From contig NZ_CP133470.1 in assembly GCF_031191205.1 (NCBI RefSeq), positions 1,061,501 through 1,125,500 of the forward strand: DNA of 64,000 nt. Reading direction: 5' to 3'. Origin of the DNA: Haemophilus parainfluenzae ATCC 33392 (lineage in GTDB: Bacteria; Pseudomonadota; Gammaproteobacteria; Enterobacterales; Pasteurellaceae). A program made the position numbers and the translations under genes. The notes under the pieces are model-generated. The model was not told the DNA's origin and did not search any database. It worked only from the letters and a program-made list of their open reading frames with translations. Positions 1-8,939 of the stretch are shown piece after piece; position 1 is the stretch's first letter, and each line of letters starts with the position of its first letter.

Positions 1-1
1 G

Positions 2-157
2 GGAATTGCCGTAAGCGTCGCACGTTCTCACGGTGAAAAATGTCCACGTTGCTGGCATTATTCTGACAAAATCGGTGTGAACCCTGAACATCCTACACTT
101 TGTCCACGTTGTGTGGAAAACGTAGCGGGTAACGGCGAAGTACGTCAGTTCGCGTAA
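2..157 (+). CDS. ileS: Isoleucyl-tRNA synthetase, C-terminal fragment
   Basis: Only the last 51 codons lie in the window, the rest being cut off by the left edge. The fragment contains two Cys pairs, CPRCW and CPRCV, spaced like the C-terminal zinc-binding domain of bacterial IleS, and ends NGEVRQFA. IleS charges tRNA-Ile in the cytoplasm. lspA, which follows ileS in E. coli, is not next to it here: it lies 23 kb away beside ispH. A USS-pair terminator follows at once. The family call rests on this short zinc-finger tail only. Confidence 0.85.
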   Translation, partial: GIAVSVARSHGEKCPRCWHYSDKIGVNPEHPTLCPRCVENVAGNGEVRQFA

Positions 158-173
158 GCTTAACATCATAAAG

Positions 174-206
174 AAAAAGTGCGGTCAAAATTGACCGCAC
201 TTTTTT
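174..206 (+). terminator. USS-pair terminator after ileS
   Basis: An inverted pair of uptake signal sequences (AAGTGCGGTCAA ... TTGACCGCACTT) forms a long hairpin with almost no loop and ends in a run of six T. It sits 16 bases after the ileS stop codon. Confidence 0.85.
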
Positions 207-225
207 ATGCTGAAATGAACAGAAA

Positions 226-250
226 TAAAAAGGCTGATATGAATCAGCCT
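226..250 (-). terminator. Terminator of ypfJ-like gene
   Basis: AGGCTGAT and ATCAGCCT form an 8-bp stem with a four-base loop, followed on the minus strand by a T-rich run. It lies 11 bases past the stop of the minus-strand metalloprotease gene. Confidence 0.7.
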
Positions 251-261
251 TAAAGATCTTA

Positions 262-1095
262 TTAGTTAAAGGTATTACACACAGAAGGGTTAGCGCTTTG
301 TAAGCCTTTTCTGAACCATTCTAGACGTTGTGCCGATGTACCGTGAGTGAAGCTATCAGGCACCACATAACCTTGGCTGCGTTTTTGTAAACGGTCATCG
401 CCCACAGCTTCTGCTGCATTAAACGCTTTTTCTTCATCACCGCGTTCAAATAAACCACTTTTTACCGCTTGGCTCGCCCAAACACCAGCGAAGCAGTCAG
501 CTTGAAGTTCTAATTGAACGGAAAGTTGATTTGCTGTTTTACGATCGCTGCTTTGTTGTGCGCGATTCACTTGCGGCAGAATGCCGAGCATATTTTGTAC
601 GTGGTGGCCGACTTCGTGTGCAATCACATAAGCAAAGGCTGAATCACCTGCTGCACCCAGTTTATTTTTCATTTCATTATAGAATGATAAATCAAGGTAA
701 ACTTTGCGATCGCTCGGACAGTAGAATGGGCCCATTGCTGATTGACCTGTACCACAAGCGGTTGGCGTTACGCCATTGTAAAGCACCATGGTTGGCTCGC
801 TATAAGTTTTACCCATTTGTCTGAAATATTGTCCCCAAACGGTTTCAGTATCGGCTAATACAACTTTAGAAAGACTCGCAAGCTGCTGTTCTTCTTGAGT
901 TTCTAACTGTTGAGAGCTTTGTCCTGAAAAATCAGGCGTACCCACTAATCCTGAAAGATCCACACCATAATAAGCGCCGACTAAAAGAATGATAATACCG
1001 AGCACACCGGTGCTTTTTCCGCCACCGAAGTTACCGCCACCAGAGCCACGTCTATCTTCAATATTTGAGCTTTCTCTACGACCTTCCCAACGCAT
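262..1095 (-). CDS. ypfJ: Neutral zinc metallopeptidase, YpfJ family
   Basis: This 277-residue protein belongs to the neutral zinc metallopeptidase family of E. coli YpfJ. The N-terminus is basic and Gly-rich (MRWEGRRESSN), as in YpfJ, followed by one membrane helix at about residues 31-45. The HEVGHH zinc-binding motif lies at about 160-165. Cysteines at about 114 and 126 flank a loop and may form a disulfide. The predicted topology is an inner-membrane anchor with the protease domain outside the cytoplasm. The substrate is unknown even for the E. coli protein. It is a single-gene unit, with its own terminator. The fold is certain; the role is not. Confidence 0.85.
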   Translation of the reverse strand: MRWEGRRESSNIEDRRGSGGGNFGGGKSTGVLGIIILLVGAYYGVDLSGLVGTPDFSGQSSQQLETQEEQQLASLSKVVLADTETVWGQYFRQMGKTYSEPTMVLYNGVTPTACGTGQSAMGPFYCPSDRKVYLDLSFYNEMKNKLGAAGDSAFAYVIAHEVGHHVQNMLGILPQVNRAQQSSDRKTANQLSVQLELQADCFAGVWASQAVKSGLFERGDEEKAFNAAEAVGDDRLQKRSQGYVVPDSFTHGTSAQRLEWFRKGLQSANPSVCNTFN

Positions 1096-1272
1096 AATTT
1101 GTCCTTTTTGTGTGAGTAAATTAAAAATCGGCGTATTCTATCAAAGTGCGGTCAATTTTAGATCAGTTTTCTTGAAATATTTACATAGCTTTACACTCTG
1201 ATTTATGGACTTCTTAAGGGAATTTCAGTATCGTAATAATCCCTTAAACAAACATACAAAAGGAACTTTAAA

Positions 1273-1713
1273 ATGGGTTTATTTGATTTTGTCAGTGACA
1301 TTGGTAAGAAAGTTTTCTCTAAAGAAGAAGATGCATCTAAAGCAGTGACTCAACACATCGCTGAAGACAATCCAGGTGTGGAAAACTTATCTGTTACCGT
1401 GGAAAATGGTGTAGCAAATATCCAAGGTGTAGCATCAACTGCAGCGGCATTAGAAAAAGCGGTATTAATGGCGGGTAACATTCAAGGTATCCACTCAGTA
1501 ACAAGCGATGCAAGCATCAATAACGGTGAAGCCTTAGGCAGTGATGAAACATTCTATGTAATCCAAAAAGGTGACACCTTGTGGAAAATCGCTGAGAAAG
1601 CTTACGGAAATGGCGCGAAATACACCGCTATCGTTGAAGCGAACAAAGAAGTGATTAAAGACGCGGATAAGATTTTCCCTGGTCAAAAAATTCGTTTACC
1701 GAAAGGTTTATAA
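1273..1713 (+). CDS. kbp: BON and LysM domain protein, Kbp-like
   Basis: A 146-residue soluble protein with an N-terminal BON domain (about residues 20-85) and a C-terminal LysM domain (about 92-143, beginning FYVIQKGDTLWKIAEKAYG). This arrangement and length match E. coli Kbp (YgaU), a cytoplasmic potassium-binding protein. No signal peptide is visible, so peptidoglycan binding by the LysM domain is unlikely. The start follows an AAAAGGAA ribosome-binding site at a good distance. It is transcribed alone, with a USS-type hairpin after the stop. Potassium binding is inferred from the family only. Confidence 0.85.
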   Translation: MGLFDFVSDIGKKVFSKEEDASKAVTQHIAEDNPGVENLSVTVENGVANIQGVASTAAALEKAVLMAGNIQGIHSVTSDASINNGEALGSDETFYVIQKGDTLWKIAEKAYGNGAKYTAIVEANKEVIKDADKIFPGQKIRLPKGL

Positions 1714-1719
1714 TTCGAT

Positions 1720-1752
1720 AAAAAGTGCGGTTATTTTTGACTGCACTTTTTT
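1720..1752 (+). terminator. USS-type terminator after kbp
   Basis: AAAAGTGCGGT pairs imperfectly with a later CTGCACTTTT and is followed by a T run. One arm departs from the USS consensus at a single base. Confidence 0.75.
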
Positions 1753-1819
1753 CTTTATCAAAAATTGTTGATAAATTGTGCAATTTTAGCTGGTTTTCTA
1801 TTGAATTTTCCGGTTTCTA

Positions 1820-1848
1820 TCGACTGTTTGATTTTCTTTCGCTATAAT
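1820..1848 (+). promoter_or_regulatory. Putative sigma-70 promoter of tig
   Basis: A perfect -10 box TATAAT (1843-1848) lies 17 bases after TCGACT (1820-1825), which matches four of six -35 consensus bases. It is 78 bases upstream of the tig start codon. Confidence 0.6.
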
Positions 1849-1926
1849 TTGGCGGTTTTTTACTTTTACAAACAATAACGTGTTCGGTGTGGTTTTTACC
1901 GAGTGCAACATTAATTGAGGTTACAA

Positions 1927-3225
1927 ATGTCATTAAATATTGAAACAACTCAAGGTTTAGAGCGTCGTGTGACGATCACCGTTCCAGCTGAAGCTGTAGA
2001 AAAAGCAACTCGTGAAGAATTCAAACGTGCAGCAAAAAATGTACGTGTTGATGGTTTCCGTAAAGGTCATGTGCCAGCTCACATCATTGAACAACGTTTT
2101 GGCGCATCAATCCGTCAAGATGTATTAAACGATTTATTACCACGTCATTTCTTTGACGCAGTAATCGCTGAGAAAATCAATATCGCAGGTCGTCCAACTT
2201 TCGCTATCGAAACGTTCGAACCAGGTAAAGATTTATCATTCACTGCAACTTTCGAAGTGTACCCGGAAGTTGAATTAAAAGGTTTAGAAAACATCAAAGT
2301 TGAGAAACCAACTGTTGAAATCACAGAAGCTGATATCGATAAAATGATTGAGGTATTACGTAAACAACAAGCCACTTGGGTTGAAAGCAAAGCCGCAGCG
2401 AAAGCAGATTCTCGCGTAACAATCGACTTCGTTGGTTATGTTGATGGCGAAGAGTTCGAAGGTGGTAAAGCAACTGATTTCGTTCTCTTCATGGGCCAAG
2501 GCCGCATGATTCCTGGTTTCGAAGAAGGTATCGTAGGTCACAAAGCAGGCGAACAATTCGATATCAATGTGACTTTCCCAGCGGAGTACCATTCTGAAAA
2601 CTTAAAAGGTAAAGATGCAAAATTTGCGATCACCTTGAAAAAAGTAGAAGAAATGGAATTACCAGAATTAACAGATGAATTCGTTGCTAAATTTGGTCCA
2701 AACACCAAAACTGTGGCAGATTTACGTGCAGAAATCCGTAAAAACATGGAACGTGAATTGAAAAATGCATTAGTTTCTCGCGTTAAACAACAAGTCATCA
2801 ACGGTTTAATCGAACAAAACCCAATTGATGTTCCAGCTTCTGCAGTAGAAGAAGAAATCAATGTATTACGTAACCAAGCTGCACAACGTTTCGGTGGCAA
2901 TGCACAACAAGCTGCACAGCTACCACGTGAATTATTTGAAGCGGATGCAAAACGTCGTGTTCAAGTCGGTTTATTATTCTCTGAAGTGATCAAATCAAAC
3001 GAATTGAAACCAGATGAAGAACGTGCGAAAGCAATGATCGCGGATATTGCTTCTGCTTACGAACAACCAGCTGAAGTAGTTGAATATTACAGCAAAAATG
3101 AAGAGTTAATGAACAACATTCGCAGCGTAGTATTAGAAGAACAAGCAGTTGATGCCGTTCTTGCTAAAGCTCAAGTGACTGAAAAAGCGTCTTCATTTGA
3201 TGAGATCATGAATCCACAAGCATAA
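1927..3225 (+). CDS. tig: Trigger factor, ribosome-associated chaperone
   Basis: Trigger factor binds ribosomal protein L23 at the exit tunnel and shields nascent chains; it also has peptidyl-prolyl isomerase activity. The protein has the N-terminal ribosome-binding domain with the signature GFRKGHVP (about residues 43-50), a central FKBP-type PPIase domain (about 160-245, with [17 protein letters not shown]) and a long helical C-terminal domain. The start at 1927 is preferred over an upstream in-frame TTG at 1915 because TGAGG lies at 1916-1920, and it gives 432 residues, the same length as E. coli Tig. It is followed by clpP and clpX, the conserved folding and degradation cluster. Confidence 0.97.
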   Translation: MSLNIETTQGLERRVTITVPAEAVEKATREEFKRAAKNVRVDGFRKGHVPAHIIEQRFGASIRQDVLNDLLPRHFFDAVIAEKINIAGRPTFAIETFEPGKDLSFTATFEVYPEVELKGLENIKVEKPTVEITEADIDKMIEVLRKQQATWVESKAAAKADSRVTIDFVGYVDGEEFEGGKATDFVLFMGQGRMIPGFEEGIVGHKAGEQFDINVTFPAEYHSENLKGKDAKFAITLKKVEEMELPELTDEFVAKFGPNTKTVADLRAEIRKNMERELKNALVSRVKQQVINGLIEQNPIDVPASAVEEEINVLRNQAAQRFGGNAQQAAQLPRELFEADAKRRVQVGLLFSEVIKSNELKPDEERAKAMIADIASAYEQPAEVVEYYSKNEELMNNIRSVVLEEQAVDAVLAKAQVTEKASSFDEIMNPQA

Positions 3226-3265
3226 TAATTGATAGAACGTGAATTAAATTCACAAGCATATCATC

Positions 3266-3308
3266 GAAAAGTGCGGTTGTTTTTTCAATGAAAAGCGACC
3301 GCATTTTT
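3266..3308 (+). terminator. Imperfect USS-type hairpin after tig
   Basis: AAAAGTGCGGTTG pairs with CGACCGCATTTTT across a loop of about 15 bases and ends in T5. It probably separates tig from clpP, which has a TAGAAT -10-like box at 3328-3333. Confidence 0.65.
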
Positions 3309-3369
3309 GTTTTTACTGATTTTCGGGTAGAATATTGCCCGATTTTTTAGCACATATTTAGGGGCAAAA

Positions 3370-3951
3370 ATGAGTGTAATTCCTATGGTTGTCGAACAAA
3401 CCTCTCGTGGTGAACGTTCGTACGACATTTATTCCCGCCTATTAAAAGAGCGCGTGATCTTCTTGAGTGGTGAAGTAGAAGATCGTATGGCAAATTTGAT
3501 CGTGGCACAGCTACTTTTCTTAGAATCAGAAGATCCGAAAAAAGACATCAATATTTATATTAACTCACCGGGTGGCTCGGTGACTGCGGGTATGGCAATT
3601 TACGATACCATGCAATTTATTAAACCGGATGTGCGTACCCTTTGTATTGGTCAAGCTTGCTCAATGGGCGCATTCTTACTTGCGGGTGGTACAGCAGGAA
3701 AACGTGCAGCATTACCGAATGCACGTGTAATGATTCACCAACCGTTAGGTGGTTTCCGTGGACAAGCATCAGATATTCAGATCCACGCACAAGAAATTTT
3801 AAAAATTAAACAAACCTTAAACGAGCGTCTTGCTTTCCATACTGGTCAAAGCATCGAGCGTATCGAAAAAGACACCGATCGTGACAACTTTATGTCGGCA
3901 GAAGAAGCAAAAGCTTACGGCTTAGTGGACGATGTGTTGATTAAACGTTAA
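3370..3951 (+). CDS. clpP: ATP-dependent Clp protease proteolytic subunit
   Basis: ClpP is the tetradecameric serine protease that degrades substrates unfolded and fed in by ClpX or ClpA. The protein is 193 residues. The catalytic triad is visible: Ser98 in GQACSMGAF, His123 in MIHQPLGG, and Asp172 in DTDRDNF. A short N-terminal propeptide is expected, since the mature family N-terminus begins around the [18 protein letters not shown] segment. The start follows AGGGGCAAAA, a good ribosome-binding site. clpX begins 9 bases after the stop, so the two subunits are co-transcribed. Confidence 0.98.
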   Translation: MSVIPMVVEQTSRGERSYDIYSRLLKERVIFLSGEVEDRMANLIVAQLLFLESEDPKKDINIYINSPGGSVTAGMAIYDTMQFIKPDVRTLCIGQACSMGAFLLAGGTAGKRAALPNARVMIHQPLGGFRGQASDIQIHAQEILKIKQTLNERLAFHTGQSIERIEKDTDRDNFMSAEEAKAYGLVDDVLIKR

Positions 3952-3960
3952 GGATTTAAC

Positions 3961-5199
3961 ATGACAACAAATGATAACGATCTTCACTGTTCTTTCTGCG
4001 GAAGAGAAAAAAGTGAAGTAGGTAAATTAATTGCGGGTACAGATGGTTATATTTGTAACGAGTGTATCGAGCTTTGCCACAGTATGTTAGAAGACAGTGG
4101 TGAAATCGAAACGCCTAGCGAACTGACAGTTGAAGAAAAATTACCAACCCCACACGAAATTCGCGCTCACTTAGATGATTATGTAATTGGGCAAGATTAT
4201 GCGAAAAAAGTCTTGTCAGTGGCGGTTTACAATCACTATAAACGCTTACGCACGAATCACCAAAGCAATGATGTGGAATTAGGTAAAAGTAACATCTTGT
4301 TAATTGGTCCAACAGGTAGCGGTAAAACCTTATTAGCACAAACCTTGGCGCGTCGTTTGAATGTGCCTTTTGCTATGGCCGATGCGACGACGTTAACTGA
4401 AGCCGGTTATGTGGGCGAAGATGTGGAAAATGTTCTGCAAAAATTATTGCAAAACTGCGATTACGATACAGAAAAAGCAGAGCAGGGCATTATCTATATT
4501 GATGAAATTGATAAAATTAGCCGTAAATCAGAAGGCGCATCTATTACTCGAGATGTGTCTGGTGAAGGTGTGCAACAAGCCTTGTTGAAATTAATTGAAG
4601 GCACTATTGCGTCTGTACCGCCACAAGGTGGACGTAAACATCCTCAACAAGAAATGTTGAAAGTGGACACCTCAAAAATCCTCTTTATTTGTGGTGGGGC
4701 ATTTGCTGGCTTAGATAAAATCATCGGTAAGCGTACACAAACTGATACTGGAATTGGTTTTGATGCGAAAGTAGAGAAGGAAGAAGAGAAAGAAAATCTT
4801 TCTGAATTATTCCGTCAAGTTGAGCCAGATGATTTAATGAAATTTGGTTTGATTCCAGAATTTATTGGTCGTCTTCCAATGATTGCGCCATTAAGCGAAT
4901 TAGATGAAGAGGCGTTGATTCAGATCCTGACTCAACCGAAAAATGCACTGACCAAACAATATCAAGCATTATTTGGCTTAGAAGATGTAGAGCTTGAATT
5001 TACACCAGAAGCATTAAAAGCGATGGCGAAAAAAGCCCTTGAACGTAAAACCGGTGCACGTGGTTTACGCTCAATCGTTGAAGCTGTATTGTTAGATACG
5101 ATGTATGATTTACCTTCAATCGAAAACTTGAAAAAAGTGATTGTGGATGAAGAAACGATCGTTGATAACAAACCACCAAAACTCGAATATAAAAATTAA
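3961..5199 (+). CDS. clpX: ATP-dependent Clp protease ATP-binding subunit ClpX
   Basis: A hexameric AAA+ unfoldase that recognises tagged substrates (ssrA and others) and translocates them into ClpP. The 412-residue protein has the N-terminal zinc-binding domain (Cys10, Cys13, Cys32, Cys35), Walker A GPTGSGKT at 116-123, Walker B around IIYIDEID, the GYVGEDV pore loop, the IGF loop (TGIGFDAKV) that docks onto ClpP, and the sensor-2 region GARGLRS. A single USS lies just after the stop, but no convincing hairpin terminator was found there. Confidence 0.98.
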   Translation: MTTNDNDLHCSFCGREKSEVGKLIAGTDGYICNECIELCHSMLEDSGEIETPSELTVEEKLPTPHEIRAHLDDYVIGQDYAKKVLSVAVYNHYKRLRTNHQSNDVELGKSNILLIGPTGSGKTLLAQTLARRLNVPFAMADATTLTEAGYVGEDVENVLQKLLQNCDYDTEKAEQGIIYIDEIDKISRKSEGASITRDVSGEGVQQALLKLIEGTIASVPPQGGRKHPQQEMLKVDTSKILFICGGAFAGLDKIIGKRTQTDTGIGFDAKVEKEEEKENLSELFRQVEPDDLMKFGLIPEFIGRLPMIAPLSELDEEALIQILTQPKNALTKQYQALFGLEDVELEFTPEALKAMAKKALERKTGARGLRSIVEAVLLDTMYDLPSIENLKKVIVDEETIVDNKPPKLEYKN

Positions 5200-5233
5200 C
5201 AGAAAGTGCGGTTGTTTTTTCTGACATTTTTCA

Positions 5234-5262
5234 TAGGCAATTCCGAAAGAAAATGCTACAAT
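5234..5262 (+). promoter_or_regulatory. Putative sigma-70 promoter of secE-nusG
   Basis: TACAAT (5257-5262) lies 17 bases after TAGGCA (5234-5239, four of six -35 bases). The site is 58 bases upstream of the secE start. Confidence 0.45.
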
Positions 5263-5320
5263 CGCACGTTCTGAAATTAATCTAAAAATTATTTATCCCT
5301 TATTTTATACGGATTCAATT

Positions 5321-5737
5321 ATGGCAACTGAAATTGTTGAGAAAAAGAAACACGACCAAGAACAAGTCGTAGAAGGAAAATCAAAAGGCTTAAACACGCT
5401 TCTTTGGATTCTTTCTGTGGCATTTTTTACCGCAGCAGCAATTGGTAACGTTTATTTTAAAGAAGCCTTTTCTTTACCAGTGCGTGTAGTTGGCGTAGTT
5501 GTCGCCTTATTAATTGCCTTTGGTTTCGCTGCAATTACTAACCAAGGTACAAAAGCTCGTACATTCTTTAGCGAAGCAAAAGTTGAAGGTCGTAAAGTGG
5601 TATGGCCAACTCGTGCAGAAACACGTCAAACAACTTTAATCGTTATTGCGGTAACCGTGCTTACCTCTTTATTCTTCTGGGCAATTGATTCAATTATCAT
5701 TGCATTGATTAACTTCTTAACTGATTTGAGATTCTAA
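5321..5737 (+). CDS. secE: Preprotein translocase subunit SecE
   Basis: SecE clamps SecY in the SecYEG inner-membrane translocon. The protein is 138 residues with three predicted membrane helices (about 24-42, 46-66 and 103-130), like the three-helix enterobacterial form rather than the one-helix minimal form. The conserved cytoplasmic segment and hinge before the last helix, around [19 protein letters not shown], is present. nusG starts 1 base after the stop, the near-universal secE-nusG pairing. Confidence 0.96.
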   Translation: MATEIVEKKKHDQEQVVEGKSKGLNTLLWILSVAFFTAAAIGNVYFKEAFSLPVRVVGVVVALLIAFGFAAITNQGTKARTFFSEAKVEGRKVVWPTRAETRQTTLIVIAVTVLTSLFFWAIDSIIIALINFLTDLRF

Positions 5738-5738
5738 A

Positions 5739-6296
5739 ATGAGCGAAACTGAAAACGTATCCAAAAAACGTTGGTATGTATTGCAAGCATTCTCCGGCTT
5801 TGAGAGTCGTGTTGCAATCACATTACGTGAATATATCAAACAACAACAAATGGAAGATCAGTTTGGCGAAGTGTTAGTGCCGACTGAAGAAGTCGTTGAA
5901 AACGTAGCAGGTAAACGTCGTAAAAGTGAACGTAAATTTTTCCCTGGCTATGTGTTAGTTGAAATGGCAATGAATGATGACACATGGCACTTAGTGAAAA
6001 GTGTACCTCGTGTAATGGGCTTTATCGGTGGTACACCAGATAAGCCAGCGCCAATTTCTAAACGTGAAGCAGATTTAATTTTAAATCGTTTAGAGCAAAG
6101 TGCTGAAAAACCACGTCATCGTAAAGAATATCAACCAGGTGAAGAAGTGCGTGTGACAGAAGGTCCATTCGCAGACTTTAATGGTACGGTTGAAGAAGTA
6201 GATTACGAAAAAGGCCGCTTAAAAGTGTCTGTATCTATCTTCGGTCGTGCAACACCAGTTGAGCTTGAATTTGGTCAAGTGGAAAAAACACGTTAA
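5739..6296 (+). CDS. nusG: Transcription termination/antitermination protein NusG
   Basis: NusG binds RNA polymerase through its N-terminal NGN domain and links it to Rho or to ribosomal protein S10 through its C-terminal KOW domain. The 185-residue protein starts its NGN domain at [12 protein letters not shown] (about residue 11) and has the KOW motif at about 133-165 ([20 protein letters not shown]). The length matches E. coli NusG (181). It is the second gene of the secE-nusG pair and is followed by a USS-pair terminator before rplK. Confidence 0.97.
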   Translation: MSETENVSKKRWYVLQAFSGFESRVAITLREYIKQQQMEDQFGEVLVPTEEVVENVAGKRRKSERKFFPGYVLVEMAMNDDTWHLVKSVPRVMGFIGGTPDKPAPISKREADLILNRLEQSAEKPRHRKEYQPGEEVRVTEGPFADFNGTVEEVDYEKGRLKVSVSIFGRATPVELEFGQVEKTR

Positions 6297-6326
6297 TTTC
6301 CCTTTTCCAAAACAAGAGATTTAATG

Positions 6327-6359
6327 ACCGCACTTAAGCAATAAAGTGCGGTTGTTTTT
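6327..6359 (+). terminator. USS-pair terminator after nusG
   Basis: ACCGCACTT (6327-6335) and AAGTGCGGT (6344-6352) form a perfect 9-bp stem with an eight-base loop, followed by TGTTTTT. It separates secE-nusG from rplK-rplA. Confidence 0.85.
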
Positions 6360-6375
6360 CGAGTAGTTTTTCTAC

Positions 6376-6404
6376 TTGAAATTTTGAGGCTGATTAATTA
6401 AAAT
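6376..6404 (+). promoter_or_regulatory. Strong sigma-70 promoter of rplK-rplA
   Basis: TTGAAA (6376-6381) and TAAAAT (6399-6404) are separated by exactly 17 bases. Each matches five of six consensus positions, as expected for a ribosomal protein operon promoter. Confidence 0.75.
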
Positions 6405-6419
6405 ACAGCCTTTCATTAA

Positions 6420-6458
6420 CAGGGGAGCCGATTTCGGCGTTATCACCCATTTAGAGGA
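6420..6458 (+). promoter_or_regulatory. L1-binding ribosomal protein leader of rplK-rplA
   Basis: The untranslated leader before rplK carries GGGGAGCC, GGCGTTAT and CACCC blocks in the order of the E. coli L11 leader, which L1 binds to repress translation of its own operon; the rplK Shine-Dalgarno GAGGAA follows. Repression by L1 is established in E. coli and inferred here from this resemblance. Confidence 0.7.
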
Positions 6459-6467
6459 AACTAAAAA

Positions 6468-6896
6468 ATGGCAAAAAAAGTCCAAGCATACGTTAAGTTG
6501 CAAGTTGCAGCTGGTATGGCAAACCCATCACCACCAGTTGGTCCTGCATTAGGTCAACAAGGTGTGAACATCATGGAATTCTGTAAAGCATTCAACGCTC
6601 GTACTGAGAGCATTGAAAAAGGTTTACCAATTCCAGTTGTTATCACTGTATATGCAGACCGTTCATTCACTTTCATTACTAAAACCCCACCAGCTGCAGT
6701 ATTATTGAAAAAAGCTGCAGGTATCAAATCTGGTTCTGGTAAACCGAACAAAGATAAAGTGGGTAAAGTAACTTTAGATCAAGTTCGTCAAATCGCTGAA
6801 ACTAAAGCAGCAGATATGACTGGCGCGACTATCGAAACTAAAATGAAATCAATTGCTGGTACTGCTCGCTCAATGGGCTTAGTGGTGGAGGAATAA
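6468..6896 (+). CDS. rplK: 50S ribosomal protein L11
   Basis: L11 forms the GTPase-associated centre stalk base on 23S rRNA and is needed for RelA activation by uncharged tRNA. It is 142 residues, the usual length. The N-terminal domain has the Pro-rich signature [16 protein letters not shown] (about 20-35), and the C-terminal RNA-binding domain contains [14 protein letters not shown]. It is preceded by a strong promoter and an L1-type leader and is followed after 4 bases by rplA. relA, encoding its functional partner, is also in this window at 38.3 kb. Confidence 0.98.
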   Translation: MAKKVQAYVKLQVAAGMANPSPPVGPALGQQGVNIMEFCKAFNARTESIEKGLPIPVVITVYADRSFTFITKTPPAAVLLKKAAGIKSGSGKPNKDKVGKVTLDQVRQIAETKAADMTGATIETKMKSIAGTARSMGLVVEE

Positions 6897-6900
6897 TACG

Positions 6901-7590
6901 ATGGCTAAATTGACTAAAAAAATGAAAGCAATCAAAGCTGGCGTAGATTCTACTAAAGCATACGAAATCAACGAAGCAATCGCGTTATTAAAACAATTCG
7001 CAACTGCTAAATTCGTTGAAAGTGTTGACGTTGCAGTAAACTTAGGTATCGATCCTCGTAAATCAGACCAAAACGTTCGTGGTGCAACTGTATTACCACA
7101 CGGTACTGGTCGTGAAGTACGCGTAGCTGTGTTCACCCAAGGTGCTAACGCAGATGCAGCTAAAGAAGCTGGCGCTGATTTAGTCGGTATGGAAGATTTA
7201 GCAGAGCAAATCAAAAAAGGCGAAATGAACTTTGACGTTGTTATCGCTTCTCCTGATGCAATGCGTGTTGTTGGTCAATTAGGTCAAGTATTAGGCCCTC
7301 GTGGTTTAATGCCAAACCCTAAAGTTGGTACCGTAACACCAAACGTTGCTGAAGCAGTTAAAAATGCTAAATCTGGTCAGATCCGTTATCGTAACGATAA
7401 AAACGGTATCATCCACACAACAATTGGTAAAGCAAACTTCTCTGAAGTTCAATTAAAAGAAAACCTTCAAGCATTATTGGCTGCTTTAAACAAAGCAAAA
7501 CCAACTACTGCAAAAGGTATCTTTATCAAGAAAGTAAGCATCTCTACAACTATGGGTGCTGGTGTGGCTGTTGATCAAGCTTCACTATAA
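6901..7590 (+). CDS. rplA: 50S ribosomal protein L1
   Basis: L1 forms the mobile L1 stalk of the large subunit, helps release deacylated tRNA from the E site, and represses its own operon by binding the leader mRNA. It is 229 residues with the signature [15 protein letters not shown] (about 140-154). It starts 4 bases after the rplK stop with GGAGG immediately upstream inside the rplK end. In E. coli rplJ-rplL-rpoBC follow; here a USS-pair terminator and a minus-strand dehydrogenase follow instead, so the operon is split. Confidence 0.98.
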   Translation: MAKLTKKMKAIKAGVDSTKAYEINEAIALLKQFATAKFVESVDVAVNLGIDPRKSDQNVRGATVLPHGTGREVRVAVFTQGANADAAKEAGADLVGMEDLAEQIKKGEMNFDVVIASPDAMRVVGQLGQVLGPRGLMPNPKVGTVTPNVAEAVKNAKSGQIRYRNDKNGIIHTTIGKANFSEVQLKENLQALLAALNKAKPTTAKGIFIKKVSISTTMGAGVAVDQASL

Positions 7591-7616
7591 TTAAGCGTTA
7601 AAACTTAATTCAAATT

Positions 7617-7653
7617 AACCGCACTTTGGGTAACTAAAGTGCGGTTATTTTTT
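7617..7653 (+). terminator. USS-pair terminator after rplA
   Basis: AACCGCACTTT and AAAGTGCGGTT form an 11-bp stem, followed by a T-rich run. Confidence 0.85.
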
Positions 7654-7687
7654 GCATTCTTTTCAACAAGTGAAATGTTGAGAATAT

Positions 7688-7737
7688 AAAAAGAGCGGTC
7701 AAATTCCATTGTTTTGTGAATTTGACCGCTCTTTTTT
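7688..7737 (-). terminator. Bidirectional hairpin between rplA and the alcohol dehydrogenase
   Basis: AAAAAGAGCGGTCAAA and TTTGACCGCTCTTTTT form a 16-bp stem with T runs in both directions. The core is a one-base variant of the USS (AAGAGCGGT), perhaps a decayed copy. It should terminate the minus-strand dehydrogenase gene and back up the rplA terminator. Confidence 0.8.
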
Positions 7738-7745
7738 ATGAGAGA

Positions 7746-8891
7746 TTACTTCGCTAAAGCGAAAATGGCTTTAATAGCTTCTTTAGTATACGTTTTTTCC
7801 ACTTTCGCTCTGATAGCGGTTTGAACCGCATTATCGACAATTTCAAATAAGGTTTTATCATCAATGCCAAGTTGTTCAAGGCGAGTTGGTGTGCCGATTT
7901 TATCAAACCAGGTTTTTAAAGCTTGAATACCCTCTTCAGCATTCTCTAGGCCAAATATTTCTTTAGCAAAGCGTTTGAATTGAGCAGGTCTTTGAGATTG
8001 ATACCATTGCATCCATGCAGGCATAATCACAGAAAGCCCAGCTCCATGTGGCACATCTGAAATCGCACTCATGGAATGCTCAATCATATGATTGGGGAAA
8101 CCGTAAGGTGAGATACCTAAATGGGTTAAGCCGTTTAACGCAAGTGTAGCTGCCCAGGCAAATTCACCACGCGCATTGAGATCTTGTGGGTCATTAAGCA
8201 AGATTTCAGTCGTACGGATAACGGTTTTAATATTGCTTTCTACTAAGAAATCAATAATTTCAGGGCGATATTCTGCGGTGAAATAGGCTTCAATCGAATG
8301 AGCAATAATATCTGCGGCAGAATACACTAAATAATCACGACTGACGGTCGCTTGTAATTTCGGATTAATGACCGATACTTTTGGGAATAAATGATTGTTG
8401 TGAATCGAATATTTTTGCTGCGTTTCTTCATTGGTAATGACTGAGCCCCAGTTCATTTCGCTGCCTGTTGCCGCAAGGGTGATTACATCAAAAATCATCA
8501 ATGCTTTTTGTACCAGTGTGCCTTTAAAGAAGTCCCAAGTATCACCGTCATAGCAAGCACCGGCTGCGATCGCTTTCGCACTATCAAGGCAAGATCCACC
8601 ACCGATACTCAACACACTATCTGCGCCAAAGGCTTTTGCCATTGCAACGGCTTCACGAACTTTACTGATTGTCGGGTTGCTTTTTACCCCGCCACATTCA
8701 ATGTATTCAATTCCATGCTCACGCAAGCTTTTTGTCACATCTTCAAATAAACCGGATTGTTTGACACGCTCACTACCATAGATAATTAAGGCCTTTTTTG
8801 CACCGTATTCGTGCATATATTTACCCATCTCTTTTTCTTTATCGAGACCAAATTCAATACGAGTAGGGTTTTGAAAACTAAATGGATACAT
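7746..8891 (-). CDS. Iron-containing alcohol dehydrogenase, YqhD/butanol dehydrogenase type
   Basis: A 381-residue member of the iron-dependent (group III) alcohol dehydrogenases, which reduce aldehydes with NAD(P)H. The N-terminal Rossmann-like domain has the GGGSCLDSAKAIA dinucleotide-binding motif (about 98-110). The C-terminal helical domain has metal ligands in AADIIAHSIEAY (Asp and His) and further His residues in NHMIEHSMSAISDVPHGAG. Among E. coli enzymes YqhD, an NADPH-dependent aldehyde scavenger, is closest in length and motifs. The substrate is not known. A USS lies upstream, and a bidirectional hairpin follows the gene. Confidence 0.88.
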   Translation of the reverse strand: MYPFSFQNPTRIEFGLDKEKEMGKYMHEYGAKKALIIYGSERVKQSGLFEDVTKSLREHGIEYIECGGVKSNPTISKVREAVAMAKAFGADSVLSIGGGSCLDSAKAIAAGACYDGDTWDFFKGTLVQKALMIFDVITLAATGSEMNWGSVITNEETQQKYSIHNNHLFPKVSVINPKLQATVSRDYLVYSAADIIAHSIEAYFTAEYRPEIIDFLVESNIKTVIRTTEILLNDPQDLNARGEFAWAATLALNGLTHLGISPYGFPNHMIEHSMSAISDVPHGAGLSVIMPAWMQWYQSQRPAQFKRFAKEIFGLENAEEGIQALKTWFDKIGTPTRLEQLGIDDKTLFEIVDNAVQTAIRAKVEKTYTKEAIKAIFALAK

Positions 8892-8939
8892 ATTTATCTC
8901 CTTATTATCTGTTAAGTGCGGTCAGTTTTTGCGTTGTTT

